Origin: Kineosporia sp. NBRC 101731
GTDB taxonomy: Bacteria > Actinomycetota > Actinomycetes > Actinomycetales > Kineosporiaceae
NCBI RefSeq assembly: GCF_030269305.1
Contig: NZ_BSTC01000007.1
Location: 248,001-312,000 of the forward strand
Direction of reading: 5' to 3'
Length of the DNA stretch: 64,000 bases
The translations under genes and the position numbers were made by a program. The first letter of the stretch is position 1, and every line of letters begins with the position of its first letter. Positions 40,727 through 50,017 of the stretch are shown here, in pieces. Under the pieces are notes generated by a model that made no database searches, was not told the DNA's origin, and saw only the letters and a program-made list of their open reading frames with translations.

Positions 40727-43087
40727 ATGGTGCAGGTAGCAAACGACGCCCGGGTTCGGGCACGGCTACGCGATGTGTGGACGCGGGGACTCCTGTCGGT
40801 GCCGTTGTGGTCGGCAGTGGCGGTACTCGGGGCGGTCACAGCGGTGGTGCTGGCGCCGGAGTCGTGGTCGCAGGCGGGGTCGAGCGCCCGGGCCGCGGTG
40901 CTGGCGGCCTTCACCACCGTGATGGTGGCGCGAACCTCCCGACGGCATCTGGGCGGGCACCGGATCTGGTCGTGGTTCAGCGCGGCGGGCATGGTGATGA
41001 CCGTGGCCGCGGTCGCCGACCTGGTCACGCGCCTGGTGACCGGCACCGAACGGAGCGGGCCGTACGTGTTCCCGGCCGGGGTACTGGCGTCCTGCTTCCT
41101 GATCTACCAGGGCCTGATCCTGTGGAACCGCACCCGCACCATCACGGCCGACACGGGTGACGTGCTCAACGGCCTGAGCGCCACCCTCGCCGTGGCGGCC
41201 CTGGGCAATCTCGCGCTGATCTGGTTGTACGGGCAGGACCAGCCCGGCCCGTGGGCGGCCGTGCAACTGCACCTGCTCTGCCTGGGCGCCGCCTTCGTCC
41301 TGCTCGGCACCCTCGCCTCGGTGACCCAACTGGGGTCGGCCCTGGGTGATCCGCGGGCCTGGGTGGGCATGGCCGCCGGGGTCGTGGCTCTGTTCGGTAC
41401 CGTGCTGGCCCCCTCGACGGGGCTGGTGGCCGACAGCGTGACCCGCTCGCCCCGGACCGCCGACCAGTACTCGTTCACCATCGGCTGGGTGCTGGTGATC
41501 GGTGTCCTGGCGGTCTGCTCGATGGCCCCGCAGCGTCCGGTGGTGCCTGCGCCGGCCACCGCCCACGAGGTCACGGTGGGGGCGCTGGTGGTCCTGATGA
41601 GCGGAGTGGCCGTTCTCCTGCTCAGCACCCGCCTGGACCCCGACCTGACGACGACCGCCGTGGTGCTCGCCGGGCTGGCGATCCTCGGGGCCAGTACCCG
41701 GGGGATGCACCTGATCCGCGATCTGGCCAGCCTCGCAGTGCGCCGCCAGGAGGCCCTGACCGACGACCTGACCGGCCTGGCGAACCGCCGGGCGTTCACC
41801 CAGGAGCTGGCCGGAGGGGTGCGCCGGGGCGGTGTCACGTCGCTGCTGATCATTGACCTGGACGACTTCAAGGACATCAACGACAGCTTCGGTCACGCCG
41901 TCGGTGACGAGGTGCTGACCGCGACGGCCGGGTACCTGCGGCAGGCGACCCCTCCGGGCGGTCTGGTGGCGCGACTCGGCGGCGACGAGTTCGCCGTGCT
42001 GCTGCCGCACACCAGCGGCGCCGACGCGGTCGAGGTGGCCTGGAAGCTGGTCGAGTCGGTGCAGGCGGCCCGGGCCACGGTCAACGACGCCGGGACACCG
42101 CTCGCGGTGGGCCTGAGCATCGGGGTGGCCCGCCATGACCAAGCGTTCGGCGGCGAGCACGGGAACCTCGACGACAACGAGCTGTTCCGGCGGGCCGATG
42201 CCGCGATGTACGTGGCCAAGACCACCGGCGTCCAGGTCAGCGTCTACGACCAGGAGCTCGACGGCCGGCGCCGTGACCAGAATCAGCTGACCCAGGACCT
42301 GCTCGCGGCGTTCGACGGCAGTGACACGGTGGACGACCTGCCGTTCGAGGTCTTCTACCAGCCGCAGGTCTCGATGAGCACCGGCCGGGTGGCCGGGGTC
42401 GAGGCCCTGGTGCGCTGGAAGCACCCCGTGCGCGGCCTGCTGGCTCCGGCCTCGTTCCTGGAACTGGTGGAACGCCACGGCCGGATGCGCGAGCTGACTC
42501 AGTTCGTGGTCTGGAGCTCCCTGCGCGACGCGGCGCTCTGGGAACGCACCGGCCTGGGCCCGATGCGGGTCTCGGTCAACCTGTCCACCAGCTGCCTGGC
42601 CGACCCGGTGTTCCCGAAAGTGCTGCAGGAGATCGTCAACGCGGGCATCGATCCCTCCGCGGTCACGTTCGAGATCACCGAGACCACCCTGATGAGAGAT
42701 CCGGAGCACTCGCTGCGGATCTGCGCCGTCATTGTGGACGCCGGTTTCGGGCTCAGCATCGATGATTACGGCACGGGCTACTCCTCACTGGCCTACCTGA
42801 GCGACCTGCCCGCCACCGAGCTGAAGATCGACCGCGCCTTCGTCTCCCGCATCCAGCACGACGTGCGGGTGCGCGCCATCGTCTCGGGCACCGTGCAGCT
42901 GGCCCACCAGCTCGGCCTGCGGATCGTCGCCGAGGGCGCGGAACAGGCCTGCACGCTGGGCCTTCTGCGGGAACTGGGGTGCGACGAGGTGCAGGGGTAC
43001 GTGTACAGCCCGCCTCTGCCGGCCCTTGAGCTGCACGCCTGGGTGAGCAACCAGATGCTGGTGCCCGTGGACGAGGGCGTGCACTGA
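40727..43087 (+). CDS. Polytopic GGDEF-EAL cyclic-di-GMP protein
   Basis: 786 residues from ATG 40727, preceded by GGAAGAAG. Residues 20-330 form about ten membrane helices with no large loop, like MASE-type sensory domains. GGDEF follows (ALTDDLTGLANRRAF, DLDDFKDINDSFGH, RLGGDEFAVLL at about 415), then EAL (GVEALVRWKHP at about 558; NLSTSCL, EITETTLM, IDDYGTGYSS, KIDRAFV, AEGAEQ). Catalytic motifs of both domains appear intact. It is monocistronic, convergent with the dehydratase gene, with a short hairpin at 43094-43107 between them. It is the second c-di-GMP protein within 8 kb and has no periplasmic domain, so its signal is probably membrane-borne. Confidence 0.9.
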   Translation: MVQVANDARVRARLRDVWTRGLLSVPLWSAVAVLGAVTAVVLAPESWSQAGSSARAAVLAAFTTVMVARTSRRHLGGHRIWSWFSAAGMVMTVAAVADLVTRLVTGTERSGPYVFPAGVLASCFLIYQGLILWNRTRTITADTGDVLNGLSATLAVAALGNLALIWLYGQDQPGPWAAVQLHLLCLGAAFVLLGTLASVTQLGSALGDPRAWVGMAAGVVALFGTVLAPSTGLVADSVTRSPRTADQYSFTIGWVLVIGVLAVCSMAPQRPVVPAPATAHEVTVGALVVLMSGVAVLLLSTRLDPDLTTTAVVLAGLAILGASTRGMHLIRDLASLAVRRQEALTDDLTGLANRRAFTQELAGGVRRGGVTSLLIIDLDDFKDINDSFGHAVGDEVLTATAGYLRQATPPGGLVARLGGDEFAVLLPHTSGADAVEVAWKLVESVQAARATVNDAGTPLAVGLSIGVARHDQAFGGEHGNLDDNELFRRADAAMYVAKTTGVQVSVYDQELDGRRRDQNQLTQDLLAAFDGSDTVDDLPFEVFYQPQVSMSTGRVAGVEALVRWKHPVRGLLAPASFLELVERHGRMRELTQFVVWSSLRDAALWERTGLGPMRVSVNLSTSCLADPVFPKVLQEIVNAGIDPSAVTFEITETTLMRDPEHSLRICAVIVDAGFGLSIDDYGTGYSSLAYLSDLPATELKIDRAFVSRIQHDVRVRAIVSGTVQLAHQLGLRIVAEGAEQACTLGLLRELGCDEVQGYVYSPPLPALELHAWVSNQMLVPVDEGVH

Positions 43088-43093
43088 AGTGAG

Positions 43094-43107
43094 GCCCGTT
43101 TCCGGGC
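43094..43107. terminator. Short hairpin between convergent genes
   Basis: GCCCG (43094-43098), a four-base loop and CGGGC (43103-43107), followed by AGGTTTC. It sits between the GGDEF-EAL stop at 43087 and the dehydratase stop at 43113. The stem is only five base pairs, so this is tentative. Confidence 0.45.
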
Positions 43108-43112
43108 AGGTT

Positions 43113-44048
43113 TCAGCGCAGGACCGGGCCGTTCGCCCCGGAGAGCACGACAACCGGGTTCCCGTACCGCGCCTGTCCACTGAGGACAGAGGCCAGTGCG
43201 GTTGCCCCGCCGGGCTCCACAGCGAGGCGCAGGTTACTCCAAAGGTATTGCTGAGCCTGCACAATCGCCTCGTCGGAAACGAGGATCGAGGTGGAGCCGA
43301 GCCGTTGCGCGACAGCGGTGGCAATGTCTCCGGCGCGGCGAGCGCCGAGGCTGTCCACGGCGACGCCGCTGACGTCCACATCGACGACCTGCCCGGCCTC
43401 CAGCGCCCGGGTCAGCGTGGGGGCGGTAGCGGGTTCGACCGCCACGACGGGGTTACGGCCCTCGAGGGCCAGGCTCACGCCTGAGAAGAGCCCACCCCCG
43501 CCGCAACCGACCAACACCGCGCGGCCCGGCTCGACCTGCTCGGCCAGCTCCTGACCCAGTGTGCTCTGACCGGCCACGACAGCTGCGGCGTCGTAGGCGT
43601 CCACGTGATGGGCGCCGTGCTGCTGGGCATGGGCGAGGCTGGCCGCCCAAGCATCGGCGTAGAAGCCGTCGACGCGGTGCAGCGTCGCACCGTACCCCTC
43701 GATGAGAGCGGCCTTGGCGGCCGGCACGGTCGCGGGGACGAACACGTGTGCCGGCAGCCCGGCCCGGCCGGCGGCCCAGGCGACCGCAGCGCCGTGGTTG
43801 CCGCCGGAAGCCGCGCAGACGGAACGGGTTCCGGCCGGGGCGGTGAGAACGGCGTTGAGTGCCCCGCGGGCCTTGAAAGCCCCGGTGTGCTGCAGCATCT
43901 CGAGTTTGAGGGTCACGGGTACGGAGGAGAGGTCGCCGGCGGGCAGATCCAGCGTGGGCGTGCGACGGACCTTCCCGGCCAGGCGTTCCATCGCCGCCGA
44001 AAGTTCCGCCCGCCCCGGGATCACGTCTGCCGGGTCGATCGCTTCCAT
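43113..44048 (-). CDS. Threonine/serine dehydratase-like PLP enzyme
   Basis: 311 residues, fold type II PLP enzyme. The Schiff-base lysine is in HTGAFKARGALN (about residue 59), the phosphate-binding glycine loop is GCGGGGLFSGV, and ASGGNHGAAVAWAAG is the asparagine loop over the cofactor. There is no C-terminal ACT regulatory domain, as in catabolic dehydratases or serine racemase-like enzymes. It probably deaminates L-threonine or L-serine to 2-oxo acid and ammonia. It is divergent from an XRE/cupin regulator, with a 55-bp control region holding a palindrome. Confidence 0.86.
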   Translation of the reverse strand: MEAIDPADVIPGRAELSAAMERLAGKVRRTPTLDLPAGDLSSVPVTLKLEMLQHTGAFKARGALNAVLTAPAGTRSVCAASGGNHGAAVAWAAGRAGLPAHVFVPATVPAAKAALIEGYGATLHRVDGFYADAWAASLAHAQQHGAHHVDAYDAAAVVAGQSTLGQELAEQVEPGRAVLVGCGGGGLFSGVSLALEGRNPVVAVEPATAPTLTRALEAGQVVDVDVSGVAVDSLGARRAGDIATAVAQRLGSTSILVSDEAIVQAQQYLWSNLRLAVEPGGATALASVLSGQARYGNPVVVLSGANGPVLR

Positions 44049-44085
44049 GGCCCGTCCTCACGTCCTGGCCTGACACAGGCCTAGC

Positions 44086-44101
44086 GTTCGATATATTGAA
44101 C
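44086..44101. promoter_or_regulatory. Palindromic operator GTTCGATATATTGAAC
   Basis: A 16-bp dyad (GTTC...GAAC around ATATAT) immediately before the XRE regulator start at 44104 and 38 bases before the dehydratase start. A related TAGTATATCAAACG lies at 44109-44122 inside the regulator's first codons. These are likely sites for autoregulation and control of the divergent enzyme. Confidence 0.65.
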
Positions 44102-44103
44102 TC

Positions 44104-44670
44104 ATGGCTAGTATATCAAACGAGAGTGGTTCGCTGGCGGCGGCGATCGCGGCCCAGATCCGCCTGCGCCGCACGCAACGCGGGCTCAGCGCGGCCGAAC
44201 TCGCCCGCCAGGCCGGCCTGAGCAAGGCCACGGTGTCGGCCCTGGAGGCCGGTCAGGCCAATCCCACGGTCGACACCCTCGACGCCCTGGCTGTCGCGCT
44301 GCGAATCCCGCTGACCGACCTGCTGACCCGCGGCACCGACCCCGGCCCGCTCCTGATGCGGGGCACCCCCATGCCCGACGAGGGCCCGGCCCGGGAACTG
44401 CTCCGGCGCATCGGGGGAGGCGACAGCGTCGAGATGTGGCGCCTGCGCCTCCCCCCACACACCCAGGTGGACGGCGTCGCGCACGCACCCGGCACCACGG
44501 AGATCCTCATGGTCGGCAGCGGCACGGTCACCGCCGGCCCCACCGCCGACCCCGCCACCCTGGGCCCCGGCGACCTCCTCACCTTCGCCGGTGACCAGGC
44601 CCACCTCTACTGCAGCACCGACGAGCCCGTCGAGATCGTCATGCTGATGGCCTCTCCGACACCGGTCTGA
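44104..44670 (+). CDS. XRE-family regulator with C-terminal cupin domain
   Basis: 188 residues. The helix-turn-helix is at about 17-72 (AAQIRLRRTQRGLSAAELARQAGLSKATVSALEAGQANPTVDTLDALAVAL). The cupin at about 105-185 (EMWRLRLPPHTQVDGVAHAPGTTEILMVGSGTV, LGPGDLLTFAGDQAHLY) is likely to bind a small ligand. This is a common type of amino-acid or metabolite-responsive regulator and sits divergent from the dehydratase it presumably controls. Its stop is 18 bases from the broken end of a hydrolase pseudogene on the other strand. Confidence 0.87.
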   Translation: MASISNESGSLAAAIAAQIRLRRTQRGLSAAELARQAGLSKATVSALEAGQANPTVDTLDALAVALRIPLTDLLTRGTDPGPLLMRGTPMPDEGPARELLRRIGGGDSVEMWRLRLPPHTQVDGVAHAPGTTEILMVGSGTVTAGPTADPATLGPGDLLTFAGDQAHLYCSTDEPVEIVMLMASPTPV

Positions 44671-44687
44671 GGTGGTCGCGGGCGCCC

Positions 44688-45008
44688 GATGCTGTCGACG
44701 AGGCTGCGCACCGAGGCGGCATCCTCCGCGATGCCGCGCAGGGGGTTGGCCGCCGCGCGGACGGGGTAGCCGTCCTTCTGCAGACGCTGGATCACGGACG
44801 ACCAGCTGCCGGAGTCGGCCCAGGCGCCGTGCACCAGGACGACGGTCGGCTTCTGTTGGGCCGGTGTGCTCTTCGTGGCCGGCGCACTGGTCACGACCGG
44901 GGCGGTGCGGTGGTCCGAGGTGGCGGCGTACGAGACGGCGGGCACGGCGGCCGCTGAGGCGGCCAGGGCTGCGGTGACGGCGAAGGTGATGCGTCGGGGA
45001 CTGGCCAC
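44688..45008 (-). pseudogene. Truncated secreted alpha/beta hydrolase
   Basis: From GTG 45008 (AGGAG eight bases ahead) there is a signal peptide ending near AVSYAATSD, then KPTVVLVHGAWADSGSWSSVIQRLQKDGYPVRAAANPLRGIAEDAASVRSLVDSI. That is the first 100 residues of a common alpha/beta hydrolase whose next segment should be the nucleophile elbow GHSYGG. Homology stops at 44688, where the frame enters the 3' end of the XRE gene in antisense (GRPRPPQTG...). Nucleophile, acid and histidine are all missing. The promoter side, with TetR-type operators, is intact. A deletion probably removed the rest. Confidence 0.82.
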
Positions 45009-45025
45009 GGTGACGGCTCCTGGGT

Positions 45026-45099
45026 AGAGAGATCGGTCGTTCTCTTGAGTGGGACGAGCTTGGCCCCTGTGGGTGACGACTGTCAAGAACGATCGTTCT
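45026..45099. promoter_or_regulatory. TetR-type operators in the divergent region
   Basis: AGAACGATCGTTCT (45086-45099) is a perfect 14-bp palindrome 20 bases before the tetR start. A second, weaker site, GATCGGTCGTTCTCT (45031-45045), shares the half TCGTTCT and lies next to the ribosome site of the broken hydrolase. Together they show that the TetR protein originally controlled both genes. Confidence 0.7.
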
Positions 45100-45118
45100 G
45101 TCTAGTACAGTGGGTGGC

Positions 45119-45691
45119 ATGCCCGTCGTGTCCGAACCCCGCGAGCGCCTCCTGCGCACCGCCGCCGGCCTCTTCTACGCCGAGGGCATCGGGCGGGTCG
45201 GCATCGACCGACTGGTCAGCGAGGGTCAGGTCACGCGAGCCACGTTCTATCGCCACTTCCCGAGCAAGGACGACCTGGTGGTCGCCTATCTGCGGGCCGA
45301 GGACGAGAAGATCCGCACGGGGATGGCCGGCCTGGCGGATCTGGCCTCGTCACCGGCCGATTCCCTGCGCGCCATAGCCCGCGGCATCGGTGACAGCATC
45401 TGTCGGCCCGGGTTCCGGGGATGCCCGTTCATCAACGCCGCCGCCGAGTATCCCGATCCGGAACATGCGGTGCGCCAGGTTGTTTCCGGCCATCGCGCCT
45501 GGTTCCTCAAGGCCGTGACGACCATCATCGAGCAGATCTCGCCCGGCGAGGCCGAGATCGCGGGCCGCCAGTTCGTGATGATGCGCGACGGCGCCATGGT
45601 CGCCGGGTACACCGAGCAGCCGGAGGTCGCGGTCCGGTCGCTGCACGAGGGCACCGAGCGTCTGCTCTCGCAGCTCACCTCCGCTTCGTAA
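45119..45691 (+). CDS. TetR-family regulator
   Basis: 190 residues. The N-terminal helix-turn-helix is clear: LLRTAAGLFYAEGIGRVGIDRLVSEGQVTRATFYRHFPSKDDLVVAYL. The ligand domain contains GCPFINAAAEYPDPEHAVRQVVSGHRAWFL, a segment typical of regulators of small alpha/beta hydrolases and related detoxification genes. The start at ATG 45119 follows a perfect palindromic operator. Its divergent target is now truncated, so the regulator may be an orphan. A hairpin with a T6 run follows 9 bases after the stop. Confidence 0.88.
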   Translation: MPVVSEPRERLLRTAAGLFYAEGIGRVGIDRLVSEGQVTRATFYRHFPSKDDLVVAYLRAEDEKIRTGMAGLADLASSPADSLRAIARGIGDSICRPGFRGCPFINAAAEYPDPEHAVRQVVSGHRAWFLKAVTTIIEQISPGEAEIAGRQFVMMRDGAMVAGYTEQPEVAVRSLHEGTERLLSQLTSAS

Positions 45692-45699
45692 GACCGCAA

Positions 45700-45730
45700 A
45701 ACCTTTGCATGATCACGAAGGTTGTTTTTT
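45700..45730 (+). terminator. Hairpin with T tract (dispersed TGATCA family, copy 3)
   Basis: AACCTT (45700-45705) and AAGGTT (45718-45723) enclose TGCATGATCACG and are followed by GTTTTTT, the form of a rho-independent terminator for tetR. Read on the other strand the unit is CCTTCGTGATCATGCAAAGG, closely matching the copies at 5738 and 32704. Confidence 0.65.
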
Positions 45731-45867
45731 GTGGGGGGTCTTTCATGGCCCCGCAGGGGGACGGGCGACCGGGTCACCGGGTGCACAAGGTCCCACCGGT
45801 AGCGTGCTGGCATGTGCCAGAACTTGTCCGTGCCCTGCTCCGCCACCTGCGTCGGCGGGGTGCACCG

Positions 45868-47031
45868 GTGAAGCCCTTCGCACTCACGCTGCCCGGCGAC
45901 GTGCGCTTCGGCGCGGGCCGGGCCGCCGAGGCCGCCGACGTGGTGGCCCGGGCCGCCGGTGCGGGTGGGGTGCTGCTGGTCACCGGGTCGGGCGACCGGC
46001 ACGCGGCGCCGCTGCGCGAGCGCCTGGAGAAGGCGGGGGTCACGGTCACGACGGTCAGGGCCGTGGGCGAACCGACCGTGGACGCGGTGAGGGACGCGGT
46101 GGGCACGGCCCGTCGCGCCGGTGTCACCGCGGTGCTGGGTGTGGGTGGCGGATCGGTCCTGGACACGGCCAAGGCGGTGGCCGCCCTGGTCGACAACGGC
46201 GACCCGCTCGATCACCTGGAGGTGGTCGGGCGAGGTCAGGCGCTGTCAGGTCCGGTGCTGCCGTGGGTGGCGGTACCGACGACGGCCGGTACCGGCTCGG
46301 AGGTCACCCGCAACGCGGTGCTCACGGCCGGGCGGGTCAAGGTGAGTCTACGGTCCCCGGCCATGCTGGCGCTGGCCGCGGTCGTCGACCCGGACCTGTT
46401 GCGGGGCCTGCCGCGGGAGCCTCTGGTGCACGGGGGTCTGGACGCGCTGGTGCAGTTGATCGAGCCGCTGATCTCGGTGCGGGCGAACCCGGTGACCGAT
46501 GCCCTGGCCCGGCAGGGCCTGGCCGCGTCGCTGCGGGCGCTGCCCCGCATTGCCACCGAGGGTACCGAGGGCACCGACGATCCGGAGGTGCGTGCGGATC
46601 TGGCGCTGGCGTCCTTCCTGGGTGGGGTGTGCCTGGCCAACGCCGGTCTGGGCGCCGTGCACGGTCTGGCCGGGGTGGCGGGCGGCATGCTCGGCGCCCC
46701 GCACGGGGCCCTGTGCGCGGCGTTCCTGCCGGCGGTGCTCGAGGCCGACCGGGCGGCGTTGCGCCGCGCGCCCGATCCGGTGGCGCAGGGCCGTCTCGAT
46801 GCCCTCGGCCCCCTGGTCACGGGCGACCCGCAGGCCGGCGCCGAGCAGGCCGCCGCCGCGCTGGGTGCCCTCGTCCGTGATCTGGGCGTTCCCGGCCTGA
46901 CCGAACTGGGCCTGCGGGAAGCCGATGTGGACGAACTCGTCGAAGGGGCGCTGGCCGCGTCGTCGACGAAGGCGAACCCGCTGCCACTGACCCGCGAGGA
47001 GTTCACGACGGCGGTGCTCGCCTCCCGCTGA
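45868..47031 (+). CDS. Iron-containing (group III) alcohol dehydrogenase
   Basis: 387 residues. NAD-binding N-terminal domain with GVGGGSVLDTAKAVAAL and the AVPTTAGTGSEVTRNAVLT segment, then the all-helical metal domain with HGGLDALVQLIEPL, NAGLGAVHGLAGVAGGMLGAPHGALCA (metal histidines) and a C-terminal KANPLPLTREEF. Such enzymes reduce aldehydes or ketones, or oxidise alcohols, including maleylacetate in some branches. GTG 45868 is the first start after the promoter region. It is a single gene, ending in a strong convergent terminator. Confidence 0.88.
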   Translation: MKPFALTLPGDVRFGAGRAAEAADVVARAAGAGGVLLVTGSGDRHAAPLRERLEKAGVTVTTVRAVGEPTVDAVRDAVGTARRAGVTAVLGVGGGSVLDTAKAVAALVDNGDPLDHLEVVGRGQALSGPVLPWVAVPTTAGTGSEVTRNAVLTAGRVKVSLRSPAMLALAAVVDPDLLRGLPREPLVHGGLDALVQLIEPLISVRANPVTDALARQGLAASLRALPRIATEGTEGTDDPEVRADLALASFLGGVCLANAGLGAVHGLAGVAGGMLGAPHGALCAAFLPAVLEADRAALRRAPDPVAQGRLDALGPLVTGDPQAGAEQAAAALGALVRDLGVPGLTELGLREADVDELVEGALAASSTKANPLPLTREEFTTAVLASR

Positions 47032-47037
47032 ACCGGG

Positions 47038-47072
47038 CGACGGACGCCGGGCCCGGTGCCCGGCGTCCGTCG
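47038..47072. terminator. 14-bp perfect hairpin between convergent genes
   Basis: CGACGGACGCCGGG (47038-47051) pairs with CCCGGCGTCCGTCG (47059-47072) over a seven-base loop, between the alcohol dehydrogenase and the leftward M1 peptidase. Short direct repeats of CAGGTCAG lie next to it at about 47083-47112. Confidence 0.8.
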
Positions 47073-47109
47073 GCAGGTCGGCAGGTCAGTGGGTCATCAG
47101 GTCAGCAGG

Positions 47110-48594
<1,485 letters not shown>

Positions 48595-48676
48595 GCGTAA
48601 TTTCTCGCCCTTTCGTGCACCGGCCGAAAGGTTGACCGGAGGTGGCGGAATTTGCCCCGAGCGGGTCCGCTATTTG

Positions 48677-48705
48677 TTGACGCATATTGATGTCACCGGT
48701 TAAAT
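48677..48705 (+). promoter_or_regulatory. Promoter of the phospholipase gene
   Basis: TTGACG (48677-48682), a 17-base spacer and TTAAAT (48700-48705), in an A+T-rich stretch that contrasts with the surrounding GC-rich DNA. It leaves a leader of about 80 bases with AGGAG at 48778 before ATG 48795. Confidence 0.6.
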
Positions 48706-48794
48706 TCCCTTGGTCGCCGGAAGAACGTGGCTCTGTTCTATGAAAACCATTTAACCGCAACGCATTCACAAATAATCAGGAGTGTGACCAGGCC

Positions 48795-49586
48795 ATGAAG
48801 GCAGCGGCGCATATCAGGTTGGGCTTCATCGGCGGGATTCTCGGTGTGGCGGTGATGGCCTGGTCACCGACTTCTGCGAGTGCGGCGGCGGAATCGATCA
48901 CCATCGTGTCGTCCGTCGCCACCACGGCACTCACACCCGCCGAGATCACCGAGCCCGGAACGTATTCCTTCTCCATTGCCGCCGAGGTTCCCGATGGTGG
49001 ACGCCTGCGTCCGTTGGACCCGAAGGTCGCCGAGGGCGGCGAGTTCTCCAACGGGGTGCTGGTGGAGGACGCCGACGGGACCGTGGTGGGCGCCTACGAC
49101 GAGCCCTACACGGTGGCCGAGGACGGCGCGTTCCTGCCGACGACCTACCGGATCGACGGCACCGACCTGATCCAGACGGTCACGGTGGACGAGGGGGACG
49201 CGGTGCCCGCGACCGTCATCTTCTCGGACTACGCACCGGTCGGGGCCACGACCGGTGCCGCGCCCCCGAGTATTCTCCGGGCCGCGGCCTTCGTGTCGGT
49301 CCCGGCCCGCTACGTGTACGACCCGGAACTGGGCAGCCTGCACGACTACTGCACCAGCTCGCCGGATTCCTGGGCCAGTGCCGACTTCCGCGGGCCGTGC
49401 GCCACCCACGACATGTGCTACGAGGTTCCCGGTGATCACAAGGCCACCTGCGACGCGGCCTTCAAGCAGAACCTTTACACCAACTGCAACTATGCCTACG
49501 GCTCGCTCAACCCGCTGCGGGCCACCTGCCGGTCGATCGCCGTGGTCTATTACGCGGCGGTGACCGCCTTCGGCGACGACGACTGA
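48795..49586 (+). CDS. Secreted bacterial phospholipase A2
   Basis: 263 residues. Signal peptide to about residue 30 (SPTSASA). A beta-rich N-terminal domain (31-165) precedes a C-terminal sPLA2 domain with DFRGPCATHDMCYEV (catalytic H205-D206 pair, C202 and C208) and further paired cysteines (C186, and those in ATCDAAF, YTNCNY and RATCRS). This is the prokaryotic phospholipase A2 type known from Streptomyces violaceoruber: it cuts the sn-2 ester of phospholipids with calcium and is disulfide-stabilised outside the cell. Mature Streptomyces enzymes are only about 120 residues, so the extra N-terminal domain is notable. A hairpin terminator follows. Confidence 0.9.
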   Translation: MKAAAHIRLGFIGGILGVAVMAWSPTSASAAAESITIVSSVATTALTPAEITEPGTYSFSIAAEVPDGGRLRPLDPKVAEGGEFSNGVLVEDADGTVVGAYDEPYTVAEDGAFLPTTYRIDGTDLIQTVTVDEGDAVPATVIFSDYAPVGATTGAAPPSILRAAAFVSVPARYVYDPELGSLHDYCTSSPDSWASADFRGPCATHDMCYEVPGDHKATCDAAFKQNLYTNCNYAYGSLNPLRATCRSIAVVYYAAVTAFGDDD

Positions 49587-49590
49587 AGGA

Positions 49591-49616
49591 CGGCCGGGAA
49601 AATACTTTCCCGGCCG
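49591..49616 (+). terminator. Terminator hairpin after the phospholipase gene
   Basis: CGGCCGGGAAA (49591-49601) pairs perfectly with TTTCCCGGCCG (49606-49616) across a four-base loop, five bases after the stop codon. Confidence 0.8.
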
Positions 49617-50017
49617 AAGTGCGGACATGGTCGGTGCTGTCGGTCATTGTCACGACAGCCGGGCCGAGGTAGCCTCGAAATCTGCGCTCATGAGGATTAT
49701 CCGTGAGCGCCACCCGCATCGGGCCGTTCCCGCGATGTGCCGCTTCAACAGGTCGAAGAACCGGGAAACTATTTTCCCGAGAGCAGTTCACGAACTCGGC
49801 GGGCACCGGCCCGAGGTGACCTGAGCCGTCCCCCGCACGGCCCGTGTCCGCTGACCGATTCCGGCAGCCTCACGCCGGGCGCCTCGTCGTTGACGGAACG
49901 ACGGGGCGCTCGTGACAGTGAGGTCGTTTCCGATCTCACAGCGAGCGGGTCGTTCCGCGCCGTCCGGCACCGGCCGCGGATTTCGGGCCCGTTCCCCTGA
50001 CCACGTGGGAGCCTGCC
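49617..50017. other. Intergenic region upstream of the PL11 lyase
   Basis: About 400 bp. A+T-rich patches at 49675-49705 and 49765-49790 could hold promoters. A short imperfect repeat of the terminator's TTTTCCCG occurs at about 49777. No convincing coding sequence seen. Confidence 0.55.

Noticed and set aside
45421-45867. An N-terminal extension of the alcohol dehydrogenase reaching back to 45421
   Set aside because: That stretch is a shadow of the tetR gene. The family N terminus aligns from GTG 45868.
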